The notes under the pieces were generated by a model. It worked only from the letters and a program-made list of their open reading frames with translations. It ran no database searches and was not told where the DNA came from. From Aquirhabdus sp. (GTDB taxonomy: Bacteria > Pseudomonadota > Gammaproteobacteria > Pseudomonadales > Moraxellaceae): 8,206 nucleotides of DNA. Location of the stretch: positions 1 through 8,206 of the forward strand of contig JASLEL010000073.1 of assembly GCA_030151145.1 (NCBI GenBank), read 5' to 3'. The position numbers were made by a program, and so were the translations under genes. Below are positions 1-6,690 of the stretch, piece after piece; position 1 is the stretch's first letter, and each line of letters opens with the position of its first letter.

Positions 1-6
1 AGACTT

Positions 7-15
7 TGCTAGAAT
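7..15 (+). promoter_or_regulatory. Extended -10 promoter for the GAPDH gene
   Basis: TGCTAGAAT matches the sigma-70 extended -10 consensus TGnTATAAT with one mismatch in the hexamer. Transcription would start near position 22, giving a leader of about 48 bases. Any -35 element would lie at or beyond the left edge, so the promoter cannot be judged fully. No catabolite or HexR-like operator is recognisable in the visible part. Confidence 0.45.
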
Positions 16-70
16 ACACATCCTGAAACATTTACGTCTCTCATATCGTCCCTGTTGGAAGGAAATATCC

Positions 71-1546
71 GTGACTGACCTGACCGCGCAACAAAACAAA
101 ATCATTGCCTTATCCTCAGAGCACTGGGCTCGCTGGAAAAACCGTGAAGAAATCGCCGAGCGTATGATCGCCCTGATTGGTCGTCTGTATCGCGAGAATG
201 ATGTCGTGGTTACGGTCTATGGCCATTCGCTGGTCAATGCGTCGGTGATCGAGATTCTCAAGGCCCATCGTCGCGCGCGTATGATCGCAGGTGATCTGTC
301 TGTGGTCGATACGATGCCTGTGCTCGAAGTATTGGCTGCGTGTGGCAAACTGACCTCTTGCGAAGTCGATTTGGGTAAACTGGCGCGCTCTGTGGTCGAA
401 AGTGGCACGACAGCCAAAGAGCTGCTGACCGCTGCACTGAGTGCACTGCCTGCTGCTGGTGACTGTGCAGAGCCGAAAGATGTCGTACTGTATGGCTTCG
501 GTCGTATCGGTCGTATCTTGGCGCGTCTGATCATCGAACAGGCCGGTCTGGGTCGTGGTCTGCGCCTGCGTGCCATCGTAGTGCGTAAATCCTCCGAAGG
601 CGACCTGCAAAAGCGTGCGTCGCTCTTGCGTCGTGATTCGGTACATGGTCCATTCCGCGGTACGCTGGCGGTAGACGAAGAAAACGAAGCCATCATCGCC
701 AACGGCAACTATATCAAAGTGATCTATGCCGGTAGCCCAAGCGAAGTGGACTACACTGCCTATGGCATCAAGGATGCCCTGCTGATCGACAACACCGGTA
801 AATGGCGTGATGTGCCCGGCCTGTCCGTGCATCTGACCTGCCCGGGTGTCAAGCGCGTAATCCTGACTGCACCAAGCAAAGGCGAGATGAAAAACGTGGT
901 CTATGGTGTCAATCATACCGACATCGAAGACACGGATCAGATCATCAGTGCGGCAAGCTGCACCACCAACGCCATCACGCCAGTATTGAAAGTCATTCAT
1001 GACAAATACAATGTGCTGAACGGCCATGTAGAAACCGTCCACTCGTTCACCAATGACCAAAACCTGACTGACAACTACCACAAGGCTGACCGTCGTGGTC
1101 GTGCGGCGACCCTGAACATGGTCATCACCGAAACCGGTGCTGCCAAGGCCGTGGCGAAAGCACTGCCAGCCCTGAAAGGCAAGCTGACTGGTAACTCGGT
1201 GCGTGTCCCGACACCAAACGTGTCGCTCGCCATCCTGAACCTGACCCTGGAAAAAGAAACCACCCGCGAAGAAATCAACGAATACATCCGTGAGATTTCG
1301 GTGTACTCCAATCTGCAAGGTCAGATCGACTACACTAACTCCAGCGAAGTGGTTTCGTCTGACTTCATTGGTTCGCGTGCCGCCGGTGTGTTTGACGCGC
1401 AGGCCACCATCGTCAGTGGCAACCGCGCCACCCTGTATGTCTGGTATGACAACGAAGTTGGCTACAGCTGCCAGGTACTGCGTATCGTCGAGCAGATGGC
1501 TGGTGTGAAATACCCACATTTCCCGGTTGAAACCGTCAGTGCCTAA
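71..1546 (+). CDS. gap: Glyceraldehyde-3-phosphate dehydrogenase, long N-terminally extended form
   Basis: Phosphorylating GAPDH, interconverting glyceraldehyde-3-phosphate and 1,3-bisphosphoglycerate in cytosolic glycolysis/gluconeogenesis. The start is GTG at 71, seven bases after a good Shine-Dalgarno (GGAAGGAAA, 57-65). At 491 residues it is far longer than the usual ~335; the excess is an N-terminal extension of about 135 residues with no motif I recognise. The Rossmann loop GFGRIGR is at residues 142-148. The catalytic motif SCTTN has Cys297, and the catalytic His324 lies in TVHSFTNDQ; their spacing of 27 equals that of classical GAPDH. RVPTPNVS and WYDNEVGYS complete the catalytic domain. 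Where NAD-dependent enzymes carry an Asp at the end of the second beta strand, this protein reads AIVVRKSS, so NADP(H) use or mixed specificity is possible (inference). Similar long GAPDHs occur in Pseudomonas and Acinetobacter. A strong terminator follows, so it is probably monocistronic. Confidence 0.95.
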   Translation: MTDLTAQQNKIIALSSEHWARWKNREEIAERMIALIGRLYRENDVVVTVYGHSLVNASVIEILKAHRRARMIAGDLSVVDTMPVLEVLAACGKLTSCEVDLGKLARSVVESGTTAKELLTAALSALPAAGDCAEPKDVVLYGFGRIGRILARLIIEQAGLGRGLRLRAIVVRKSSEGDLQKRASLLRRDSVHGPFRGTLAVDEENEAIIANGNYIKVIYAGSPSEVDYTAYGIKDALLIDNTGKWRDVPGLSVHLTCPGVKRVILTAPSKGEMKNVVYGVNHTDIEDTDQIISAASCTTNAITPVLKVIHDKYNVLNGHVETVHSFTNDQNLTDNYHKADRRGRAATLNMVITETGAAKAVAKALPALKGKLTGNSVRVPTPNVSLAILNLTLEKETTREEINEYIREISVYSNLQGQIDYTNSSEVVSSDFIGSRAAGVFDAQATIVSGNRATLYVWYDNEVGYSCQVLRIVEQMAGVKYPHFPVETVSA

Positions 1547-1569
1547 GCGTTGACGCGTTCTAGAGATAT

Positions 1570-1598
1570 AAAAAAACCGCCTTGATGGCGGTTTTTTT
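1570..1598 (+). terminator. Rho-independent terminator after the GAPDH gene
   Basis: The perfect inverted repeat 1570-1581 / 1587-1598 has a CCGCC/GGCGG core, a TTGAT loop, an upstream A-run and seven T's downstream. It begins 23 bases after the GAPDH stop. The A-run on the left arm makes it potentially active in both directions. Confidence 0.93.
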
Positions 1599-1715
1599 AT
1601 GGCTGAATTTTTGTATGTTCTGCCGGGCGTTTGGTGTTGCCGATGAGTCGGGCACCCGATGTGATGATCATGAGAGATGCTGTCGGCAAAATGTAGGCGT
1701 GCGCAGATCTGGGCG

Positions 1716-1721
1716 TATAGT
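1716..1721 (+). promoter_or_regulatory. Possible -10 element for the small membrane protein gene
   Basis: TATAGT matches five of six positions of the -10 consensus and lies 33 bases before the ATG at 1755. No convincing -35 is found 16-18 bases upstream. The strong terminator at 1570-1598 separates this gene from GAPDH, so some promoter in 1600-1750 is expected, and this is the best candidate. Confidence 0.25.
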
Positions 1722-1754
1722 AGAGCCATGCGGATCAATGCTGCGGAGGTTGTG

Positions 1755-2009
1755 ATGAATCTGCTTGCGCTGAAGAGTATTTTGCTCTGGTCTACGCTGA
1801 TCAACTATGGCGTGCTGATCATGTGGTTTTTGGCCTTTCACTTTGGGCATGATCTGATGTATCGGACGCATGCCCGCTGGTTTCGCATCTCGGTTGAGCG
1901 GTTTGATGCTTTGCACTATGCGGGTATGAGTGTGTACAAGGTCGGGATAATGTTATTTAATCTGGTGCCTTGCGTTGCACTATGGATCGTGTTGACACAT
2001 ACCACCTGA
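1755..2009 (+). CDS. Small two-helix membrane protein, DUF6868-like
   Basis: An 84-residue protein of unknown function. I chose the ATG at 1755 because GGAGG at 1745-1749 sits five bases before it and the first hydrophobic segment starts soon after; the reading frame itself stays open further upstream to 1677. Two hydrophobic stretches (about residues 8-29 and 56-80) predict two transmembrane helices. They are joined by a basic, aromatic loop containing YRTHARWF (36-43). The pattern of an N-terminal helix, H/YRTHxRWF, a mid-protein HY and a C-terminal FNLVP resembles the DUF6868 family of proteobacterial inner-membrane proteins as I remember it. No enzymatic residues are evident. It is convergent with dapC and unlinked in transcription to GAPDH. 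The gene looks real (good RBS, conserved-looking features), but the function is unknown. Confidence 0.8.
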   Translation: MNLLALKSILLWSTLINYGVLIMWFLAFHFGHDLMYRTHARWFRISVERFDALHYAGMSVYKVGIMLFNLVPCVALWIVLTHTT

Positions 2010-2041
2010 TCGAGGTGCGCTTCTTTGCTAGAGACCGCTGC

Positions 2042-2071
2042 GCAAAACCGACCGTATAAGATCGGCTTTGC
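2042..2071 (-). terminator. Hairpin downstream of dapC, possible terminator
   Basis: Arms 2042-2051 and 2062-2071 form a ten-base stem around a ten-base loop. Read on the - strand (GCAAAGCCGA / TCGGTTTTGC) it pairs fully with one G-U wobble; on the + strand it has an A-C mismatch. It lies about 33 bases after the dapC stop. There is no clean T-tract beyond the stem, only TTTT inside it, so it may be a weak or Rho-assisted terminator. Confidence 0.4.
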
Positions 2072-2103
2072 AAGATTAGCCTTTAAATCAAACTGCTTGC
2101 ATA

Positions 2104-3279
2104 TCACACGAGCTGTTTGATGCGTTCCACGGCGGCTTCACAGGTGGCAAGGTCTGCGACCAGCGCCATGCGCACATGGTTTTGTCCGGGATTGATGCCA
2201 TTGGCTGCGCGCGACAGATAGCGGCCCGGCAGTACGGTGATGTGCTGTTCGGCAAATAAGCGACGCGCAAAAGCTTCGTCATCCTCAACCGGCAGCCAGA
2301 AATAGAATCCGGCATCGGGTTTTTTAAAGGGCAGCAGGCCGCCTAATTCACGGATAAACAGCTCGAATTTCTGCTGATAGAGCGCGCGATTGGCGACGAC
2401 ATGCGCTTCATCCTGCCATGCCGCTATCGAGGCCAACTGATGCTGTACGGGCATGGCCGAGCCATGATAGGTGCGGTACTGCAGATAGGGCGCAAGGAGT
2501 TGGGCATCACCGGCGACAAAGCCTGAGCGCAGGCCGGGCAGGTTGGAACGCTTGGACAGTGAGTGAAAGACGATACAGTTGCGATAGTCATCGCGTCCCA
2601 GCTCGGCACAGACTTCCAGCAAACCCACAGGTGCCTGATCGAAGTACAGCTCCGAGTAGCATTCATCCGAAGCAATCACAAAGCCGTATTCATCCGACAG
2701 GGCGATGAGTTTCTTTAACTGCTCGCGTGGCATGACCGCGCCGGTGGGGTTGCCCGGTGTGCAGATAAAGACCAGTTGTGTCTCAGCCCAGACAGCAGGA
2801 GGAATGCTGTCCCAGTCGCCCAGATAGCCATTCTCTGCGGTGCAATTGACATAGTAAGGCGTGGCACCGGCGAGGAACGCTGCACCCTCGTAGATCTGAT
2901 AGAAGGGATTGGGCATCACGACATAGGGTTTGCTACGACTGGTGTCTACCGCAGCCTGTACAAAGGAGAAGATCGCTTCGCGTGTGCCGTTGACCGGCAG
3001 GACTTCGCGCTCGGCATCGATCATCTTGAGATGAAAGCGCTGTGTCAGCCATGTAGCGATTGCCTGACGCAGTGCAGGCAGGCCTTTGGTGGTGGGGTAG
3101 CTGGACAGGTGCTTGAGATTGTCCACCAGCGCTTGCTTGACGAACTCAGGCGAGGCATGGCGCGGTTCACCGATCGACAGTGGAATATGCGGCAGTGTCT
3201 GCGATGGGGTCAGGTCGGCAAACAGACGGGCGAGCTTTTCAAACGGATAGGGGTGCAGCGGCTGCAGATTTGGATTCAT
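2104..3279 (-). CDS. dapC: Succinyldiaminopimelate transaminase (DapC)
   Basis: A pyridoxal-phosphate aminotransferase of fold type I, 391 residues. It transfers an amino group from glutamate to N-succinyl-2-amino-6-ketopimelate on the succinylase route to meso-diaminopimelate and lysine, in the cytosol. The visible signature is an N-terminal HPYPFEKL (9-16), SIGEP (35-39), Y61, the CTPGNPTG turn with Asn177, ASDECY with Asp205 (pyridine N partner), SLSKRSNLPGLRSGF with Lys243 as the Schiff-base lysine, and HVR with Arg370 for the substrate carboxylate. All key residues are present. DapC is favoured over a generic class I aminotransferase by the N-terminal PYPFEKL pattern and by its place directly after glnD, as in Pseudomonas. 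The ATG at 3279 has no clear Shine-Dalgarno but gives the normal N-terminus. It has its own promoter in the gap after glnD. Confidence 0.9.
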   Translation of the reverse strand: MNPNLQPLHPYPFEKLARLFADLTPSQTLPHIPLSIGEPRHASPEFVKQALVDNLKHLSSYPTTKGLPALRQAIATWLTQRFHLKMIDAEREVLPVNGTREAIFSFVQAAVDTSRSKPYVVMPNPFYQIYEGAAFLAGATPYYVNCTAENGYLGDWDSIPPAVWAETQLVFICTPGNPTGAVMPREQLKKLIALSDEYGFVIASDECYSELYFDQAPVGLLEVCAELGRDDYRNCIVFHSLSKRSNLPGLRSGFVAGDAQLLAPYLQYRTYHGSAMPVQHQLASIAAWQDEAHVVANRALYQQKFELFIRELGGLLPFKKPDAGFYFWLPVEDDEAFARRLFAEQHITVLPGRYLSRAANGINPGQNHVRMALVADLATCEAAVERIKQLV

Positions 3280-3318
3280 AGCTTAATCAATAGCGTGGTC
3301 AGTCTTGATATGGCGCAC

Positions 3319-3327
3319 ATTATAGCA
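3319..3327 (-). promoter_or_regulatory. Extended -10 promoter for dapC
   Basis: On the - strand this reads TGCTATAAT, a perfect match to the extended -10 consensus TGnTATAAT. Transcription would start near 3312, leaving a leader of roughly 33 bases before the dapC ATG. The 16-18 base upstream positions hold no good -35, as is usual when an extended -10 is present. The element lies in the 97-base gap between glnD and dapC, so dapC can be expressed independently of glnD. Confidence 0.7.
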
Positions 3328-3357
3328 GACATGGTCAGCGATCCTTGCCATGTCTGC
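3325..3357. repeat. Perfect 10-bp inverted repeat abutting the dapC -10
   Basis: GCAGACATGG (3325-3334) and CCATGTCTGC (3348-3357) are exact inverted copies around a 13-base spacer, with arm centres 23 bp apart (about two helical turns). In the - direction it starts about 20 bases after the glnD stop and its last three bases are the TGC of the extended -10. It could be a dimeric-regulator operator covering the -35/-10 region or an RNA hairpin ending glnD transcripts; there is no T-tract. Confidence 0.75.
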
Positions 3358-3376
3358 GGTCCACAGATGAGTGTCA

Positions 3377-6043
3377 TTAGGCTGTGGCTTGCTCATCCAG
3401 CTCCTGCTTGAGCTGACTGGCAAGTGCCTGTGCTGCGTCATCGTCCAGCGTTGCTCCGTTTGAATCGGTGATGAAGAACACGTCCTCAGCGCGCTCACCC
3501 AAGGTGGCAATGCGGGCGGTCTGGATATCGACGTTCATCTGAAAGAACAGCGCACCGATCTGAGCAAGCAAGCCGGGGCGGTCCAGTGCGATGACCTCCA
3601 CGACATTATAGTGGTGCGCGGCGTCACGGCGTACGGTCACTTCGTTAGGCACAGAGAAGTGGCGCAATTGTCGGGGCATGCGGCGCTTGCTGGGGCGTGG
3701 TGCCTTCTCGGGTTGGGTCAGCACGACCTTGAGGCGCTGCAGGACTTCGGCATGGCGGACAGGATCGGTCATCAGGGTGCCGTGACGGTCGAGGACCACA
3801 TAGGTATCGACCGAGAAACCGGTCTTGGCGGTGATGATGCGCGCATCCTGTACGTTGAGGTCCATCTGATCGAAGACCGCAACCGTTGCGGCGAACAGAT
3901 TGGTGATGTCGTGCGTGTAGATGAAGATCTGTACCGCGTCCTGATTCAGCTCGCGGTGCTCGCGCATGAGGACGAGCGGGGTTTCATGTCCGTGCAGCAG
4001 GATCTCGCGGGTATGCCACGCGACTTCTGATGGCCGTTCGCGCAGGAAATATTCATCGCCCATCTCGCGCCAGATGTTGTTGACTACATCTTCATTGAAG
4101 CTGCCACCCAAAAGCTCAAACGCTTGCTTCTTGGTATCGTCGATCCACGACTGACGGTCGATTGGATTGTCGAGTCCTGAGCGCAGCACGCGGCGGGTCT
4201 GGCGATAGAGCTGGCGTAGCAGGGACGCACGCCACGTATTCCACAGGGTGGGGTTGGTGGCATTGATATCGGCGACGGTGAGGGTGTAGAGGTAGTCCAG
4301 ATGCACCATGTCACCAACGTCCTGAGCGAACTTGTGGATGATGTTCGGGTCGGAGATGTCTTTCTTTTGTGCGGTCAGGGACATCAGCAGGTGGTTGCGC
4401 GTGAGCCACGCGACGATGTTGGCTTCGCGCTGGGTCAGACCATGGGCGAGGCAAAACTCCTGCGCATCGATAGCTCCCAGCTCACTGTGATCGCCGCCGC
4501 GCCCTTTGGCGATGTCGTGAAACAGCGCGGCAAGATAAATGATGTCCTTGCGGTCAAGCCTGCGGAAGATCTGGCTCACCAGCGGGAAACTGTCCTCCGC
4601 GCCGGGCTCGGCCAGACGCTGCAGGTTGCGCAGCAGGATCAGGGTGTGCATGTCCACGGTGTAGATGTGGAACAGATCATACTGCATGAGACCAATGATC
4701 TGACCGAACGCAGGCAGATAGCGACCCAGCACGCCATAGCGCTTCATCGCTTGCAGCGTCTCATACAGACGGAAGCGACCGCGGATGATCGCCATAAACA
4801 GTGCCCGATGGCTTTGGTTCTGACGGAAAGCTTCATCAATCCCTTTGGCTGCCAGCATCAAGAGGCGTAGCGTGCGAGCACGGATACCAATGGCTTCACT
4901 GCGCGTGGCCATGATGTAGAAGACTTCCATGATGCTGCTCGGCGTCTCGGAGAAGACCCGGTGATGCTTGGCCGAGATCTTGCCATTGATCAGCTCAAAG
5001 CGGTCATTCACCGCGATCACATGCAGCGGCGAGATGTCCTTCTGCTTGGACTCGATGGTGGTCTCATAGAAATACGCCAGCAGCATTTCGTTAAAGCTCG
5101 ACACCCGCATCGCAGCGCGATAGTAGTCGCGCATGAAGCGTTCAATAGTCGCATTAGGATGGTCATCGGCCTCTGGCACATAGTGCATACGCTCGGCAAT
5201 GGTACGCTGATAGTCGAACAGCAGACGGTTTTCATTACGCCCTGTCAGGCGGTGCAGATGATGACGGATCAGCCAGATGAAGTCTTCGCAGCCTTCGAGT
5301 TCGTTGTATTCATATTCGCTGATAAAGCCCAAGTGTACGAGGTCATACAGGCGCACCACGCGATAGTAGCGTTTGGCGATCCAGCCGATCTGGTTGATGT
5401 CGCGCAGGCCGCCGGGGGCGTTCTTGATATCGGGTTCGAGGTTGTATTCGGTGTTGTGATGCTGATTGTAGCGGGCGGTTTGCTCGCTCATCTTGGCGGT
5501 GTAGAAGTCCACATCGGTCCATGCGTCCGCGACGATGCGGCGTGGTAGCAGGCTTAAGGATTTATCCCCGGCGATCAGACGTGATTCAACGAGACTGGTG
5601 GCAACGGTGATGTCGGCAGCAGCCTGCACGCACTCCGCCAGCGTACGCACACTGACACCAGGCTCAAGGCCAGCATCCCAGAGATTGGAGACAAACTGGG
5701 AAATCTGCTCTTCCTGCGCCGTGGTGAACGGATGATGACTCAAGATCATCACGTCGACGTCGGATTTAGGGAGTAATTCACCGCGACCATAGCCACCGAC
5801 CGCGATGAGGCCGATGCCGTCGTCAGACAGGCCGTGACGCTGCCAGAGCAAATGCAGCAGCTCGTCAATGGCATGCGAGCGGGCATAGACGATCTTGCGG
5901 ATCGATTCAGTACCAGAGGCCAGTCGCTCATCCAGAGTCTGCTCTAGCTTTTGGCGCCATTCGATGATGCCACGATAGGCGTGGGCTGTATCGCTTGCAT
6001 CGGGGCTAGGCAGGAAGTCTGAGGGCAAAGGCAGGGTGGACAT
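3377..6043 (-). CDS. glnD: Bifunctional PII uridylyltransferase/uridylyl-removing enzyme (GlnD)
   Basis: The central nitrogen sensor: it uridylylates PII (GlnB/GlnK) when glutamine is low and removes UMP when glutamine is high, thereby controlling glutamine synthetase and NtrBC. Cytosolic. With the ATG at 6043 it has 888 residues, the normal GlnD length. The frame is open 26 codons further to a TTG at 6121, but that addition is unlikely to be translated. Domains in order: nucleotidyltransferase with GGYGRGELLPKSDVDVMI (83-100; Asp95 and Asp97 bind metal); a helical linker with NAPGGLRDI; an HD hydrolase domain with His466, the His509-Asp510 pair in LFHDIAKGRGGDHSELG, and Asp592 in VADINATNP; then two ACT domains (about 705-777 and 812-879) that sense glutamine. 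All active-site residues are present. It is followed by dapC as in related genomes, but the usual neighbour map is separated from it by two opposed genes. Confidence 0.97.
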   Translation of the reverse strand: MSTLPLPSDFLPSPDASDTAHAYRGIIEWRQKLEQTLDERLASGTESIRKIVYARSHAIDELLHLLWQRHGLSDDGIGLIAVGGYGRGELLPKSDVDVMILSHHPFTTAQEEQISQFVSNLWDAGLEPGVSVRTLAECVQAAADITVATSLVESRLIAGDKSLSLLPRRIVADAWTDVDFYTAKMSEQTARYNQHHNTEYNLEPDIKNAPGGLRDINQIGWIAKRYYRVVRLYDLVHLGFISEYEYNELEGCEDFIWLIRHHLHRLTGRNENRLLFDYQRTIAERMHYVPEADDHPNATIERFMRDYYRAAMRVSSFNEMLLAYFYETTIESKQKDISPLHVIAVNDRFELINGKISAKHHRVFSETPSSIMEVFYIMATRSEAIGIRARTLRLLMLAAKGIDEAFRQNQSHRALFMAIIRGRFRLYETLQAMKRYGVLGRYLPAFGQIIGLMQYDLFHIYTVDMHTLILLRNLQRLAEPGAEDSFPLVSQIFRRLDRKDIIYLAALFHDIAKGRGGDHSELGAIDAQEFCLAHGLTQREANIVAWLTRNHLLMSLTAQKKDISDPNIIHKFAQDVGDMVHLDYLYTLTVADINATNPTLWNTWRASLLRQLYRQTRRVLRSGLDNPIDRQSWIDDTKKQAFELLGGSFNEDVVNNIWREMGDEYFLRERPSEVAWHTREILLHGHETPLVLMREHRELNQDAVQIFIYTHDITNLFAATVAVFDQMDLNVQDARIITAKTGFSVDTYVVLDRHGTLMTDPVRHAEVLQRLKVVLTQPEKAPRPSKRRMPRQLRHFSVPNEVTVRRDAAHHYNVVEVIALDRPGLLAQIGALFFQMNVDIQTARIATLGERAEDVFFITDSNGATLDDDAAQALASQLKQELDEQATA

Positions 6044-6087
6044 GGCTTGAGCAATCCCGTTTTGTAGTGACCGTTTCAGGTGAAAGA

Positions 6088-6096
6088 ATAATAGCA
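6088..6096 (-). promoter_or_regulatory. Extended -10 promoter for glnD
   Basis: On the - strand this reads TGCTATTAT, an extended -10 with one mismatch. The predicted start near 6081 leaves a leader of about 38 bases to the ATG at 6043 and lies downstream of the TTG at 6121, which supports the shorter GlnD. No good -35 is visible. Because a terminator follows map, glnD needs its own promoter here. Confidence 0.5.
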
Positions 6097-6157
6097 GGAA
6101 GTGGTGGGATATTAAGTGCAATTACTGAGCCGGAATTATTTTTTATCTGGCTGATCG

Positions 6158-6163
6158 TATGAT
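6158..6163 (+). promoter_or_regulatory. Weak candidate -10 for the two-gene + strand cassette
   Basis: TATGAT matches five of six -10 positions and lies 20 bases before the leader Shine-Dalgarno. An AT-rich stretch (6135-6145) occupies the -35 position but does not resemble TTGACA. TATTGT at 6165-6170 is an alternative. The cassette lies opposite to its flanking genes, so a promoter somewhere in 6100-6180 is expected. Confidence 0.25.
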
Positions 6164-6196
6164 GTATTGTATCTGGGACTGTGGAGGTGAGACTTC

Positions 6197-6220
6197 ATGG
6201 TGTTTGAGTCAGGCTATTAG
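6197..6220 (+). CDS. Possible seven-codon leader ORF
   Basis: ATG at 6197 is followed by GTG TTT GAG TCA GGC TAT and a TAG stop (MVFESGY). It is preceded by GGAGGTGA at 6183-6190, an eight-base match to the 16S anti-Shine-Dalgarno, at good spacing. The next gene begins 17 bases after this stop, in another frame and with a much weaker ribosome site; in-frame stops at 6205 and 6229 prevent that gene from using the strong site directly. The peptide may couple translation or may be a leftover of an older start. No run of one amino acid suggests attenuation. Confidence 0.35.
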   Translation: MVFESGY

Positions 6221-6237
6221 CGCAGAGATGAAACAAG

Positions 6238-6690
6238 ATGGATGCCCGATTACGCTTGATCATTCAGGATTTTATCAGAACGGTGAATGTTGCTGTCACG
6301 CATATGCAAAACCACGGGATTGAATTGCAGGCCAGCAATTTGGATTGGGCCTGTTATCAGCTTCCTGAATCCGTAAAGCGCTTGAAAGTGGGGCGAGCCT
6401 CTATGTTTCGTAAGCATGGTTTTGGGTGTGAGGTGACTTACTCTGTTAATGGTCAGAATCAGGCGATTGATTTTGATTTTGGTACGCATGGCGAAATCGA
6501 TGGTTTTGATCTCTGGCGTCTTTCAAATTTTGTCGACAGACATGCCGAGTGGTCATCGGTGATGCCGTTGATTGATCTTGAGTTGCTCTTTGAGCAAAGT
6601 GTAAAGGCGAAAGAATTGATAGGCAGAGATAACCTTTATTATCTGTGTACAACATTGGATCGGGATATCAGGGAGTGCTTTAACACATGA
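6238..6690 (+). CDS. Hypothetical protein, DUF6896-like
   Basis: A 150-residue soluble protein of unknown function. In-frame stops at 6205 and 6229 fix the start at the ATG at 6238 or later; its own ribosome site is weak (AGAGA at 6224-6228). There is no signal peptide or membrane segment. A conserved-looking core comprises DWACY (36-40), FRKHGFGC (57-64) and IDFDFGTHGEIDGFDLWRL (77-95). The DFDFG...G.IDGFD.WRL motif is what I recall of the DUF6896 family, whose members are mostly uncharacterised; I cannot confirm this by search. The C-terminal third (110-150) is helical and acidic. The gene overlaps the following VOC gene by four bases (ATGA), so the two are probably co-translated. GC by hand over 6241-6540 is 45%, lower than neighbouring housekeeping genes, suggesting later arrival. 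Some small proteins of this look are immunity or accessory proteins, but nothing here shows that. Confidence 0.8.
   Translation: MDARLRLIIQDFIRTVNVAVTHMQNHGIELQASNLDWACYQLPESVKRLKVGRASMFRKHGFGCEVTYSVNGQNQAIDFDFGTHGEIDGFDLWRLSNFVDRHAEWSSVMPLIDLELLFEQSVKAKELIGRDNLYYLCTTLDRDIRECFNT

Noticed and set aside
116..1804. 562-codon open frame on the - strand opposite the GAPDH gene
   Set aside because: It mirrors the GAPDH coding sequence, runs through the terminator and into the next gene, and its translation is low-complexity in style, rich in Asp, His, Thr and Gln without recognisable domains. It is open because of the codon bias of the gene on the other strand.
2776..3411. 211-codon + strand frame across dapC and the gap after glnD
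   Set aside because: It lies opposite dapC, which has complete catalytic motifs, and crosses the dapC promoter. It is a shadow frame.
4961..5548. 195-codon + strand frame inside glnD, with hydrophobic stretches
   Set aside because: It is fully antisense to the conserved GlnD nucleotidyltransferase and linker regions, with no ribosome site or promoter.
6044..6121. 26-codon N-terminal extension of GlnD starting at TTG
   Set aside because: It has a rare start codon and no Shine-Dalgarno, makes the protein longer than typical GlnD, and the likely promoter at 6088-6096 lies inside it.
6228..6323. 31-codon frame from ATG at 6228 overlapping the DUF6896-like gene
   Set aside because: It is short, out of frame and has no conserved-looking content; the frame from 6238 carries the coherent protein.
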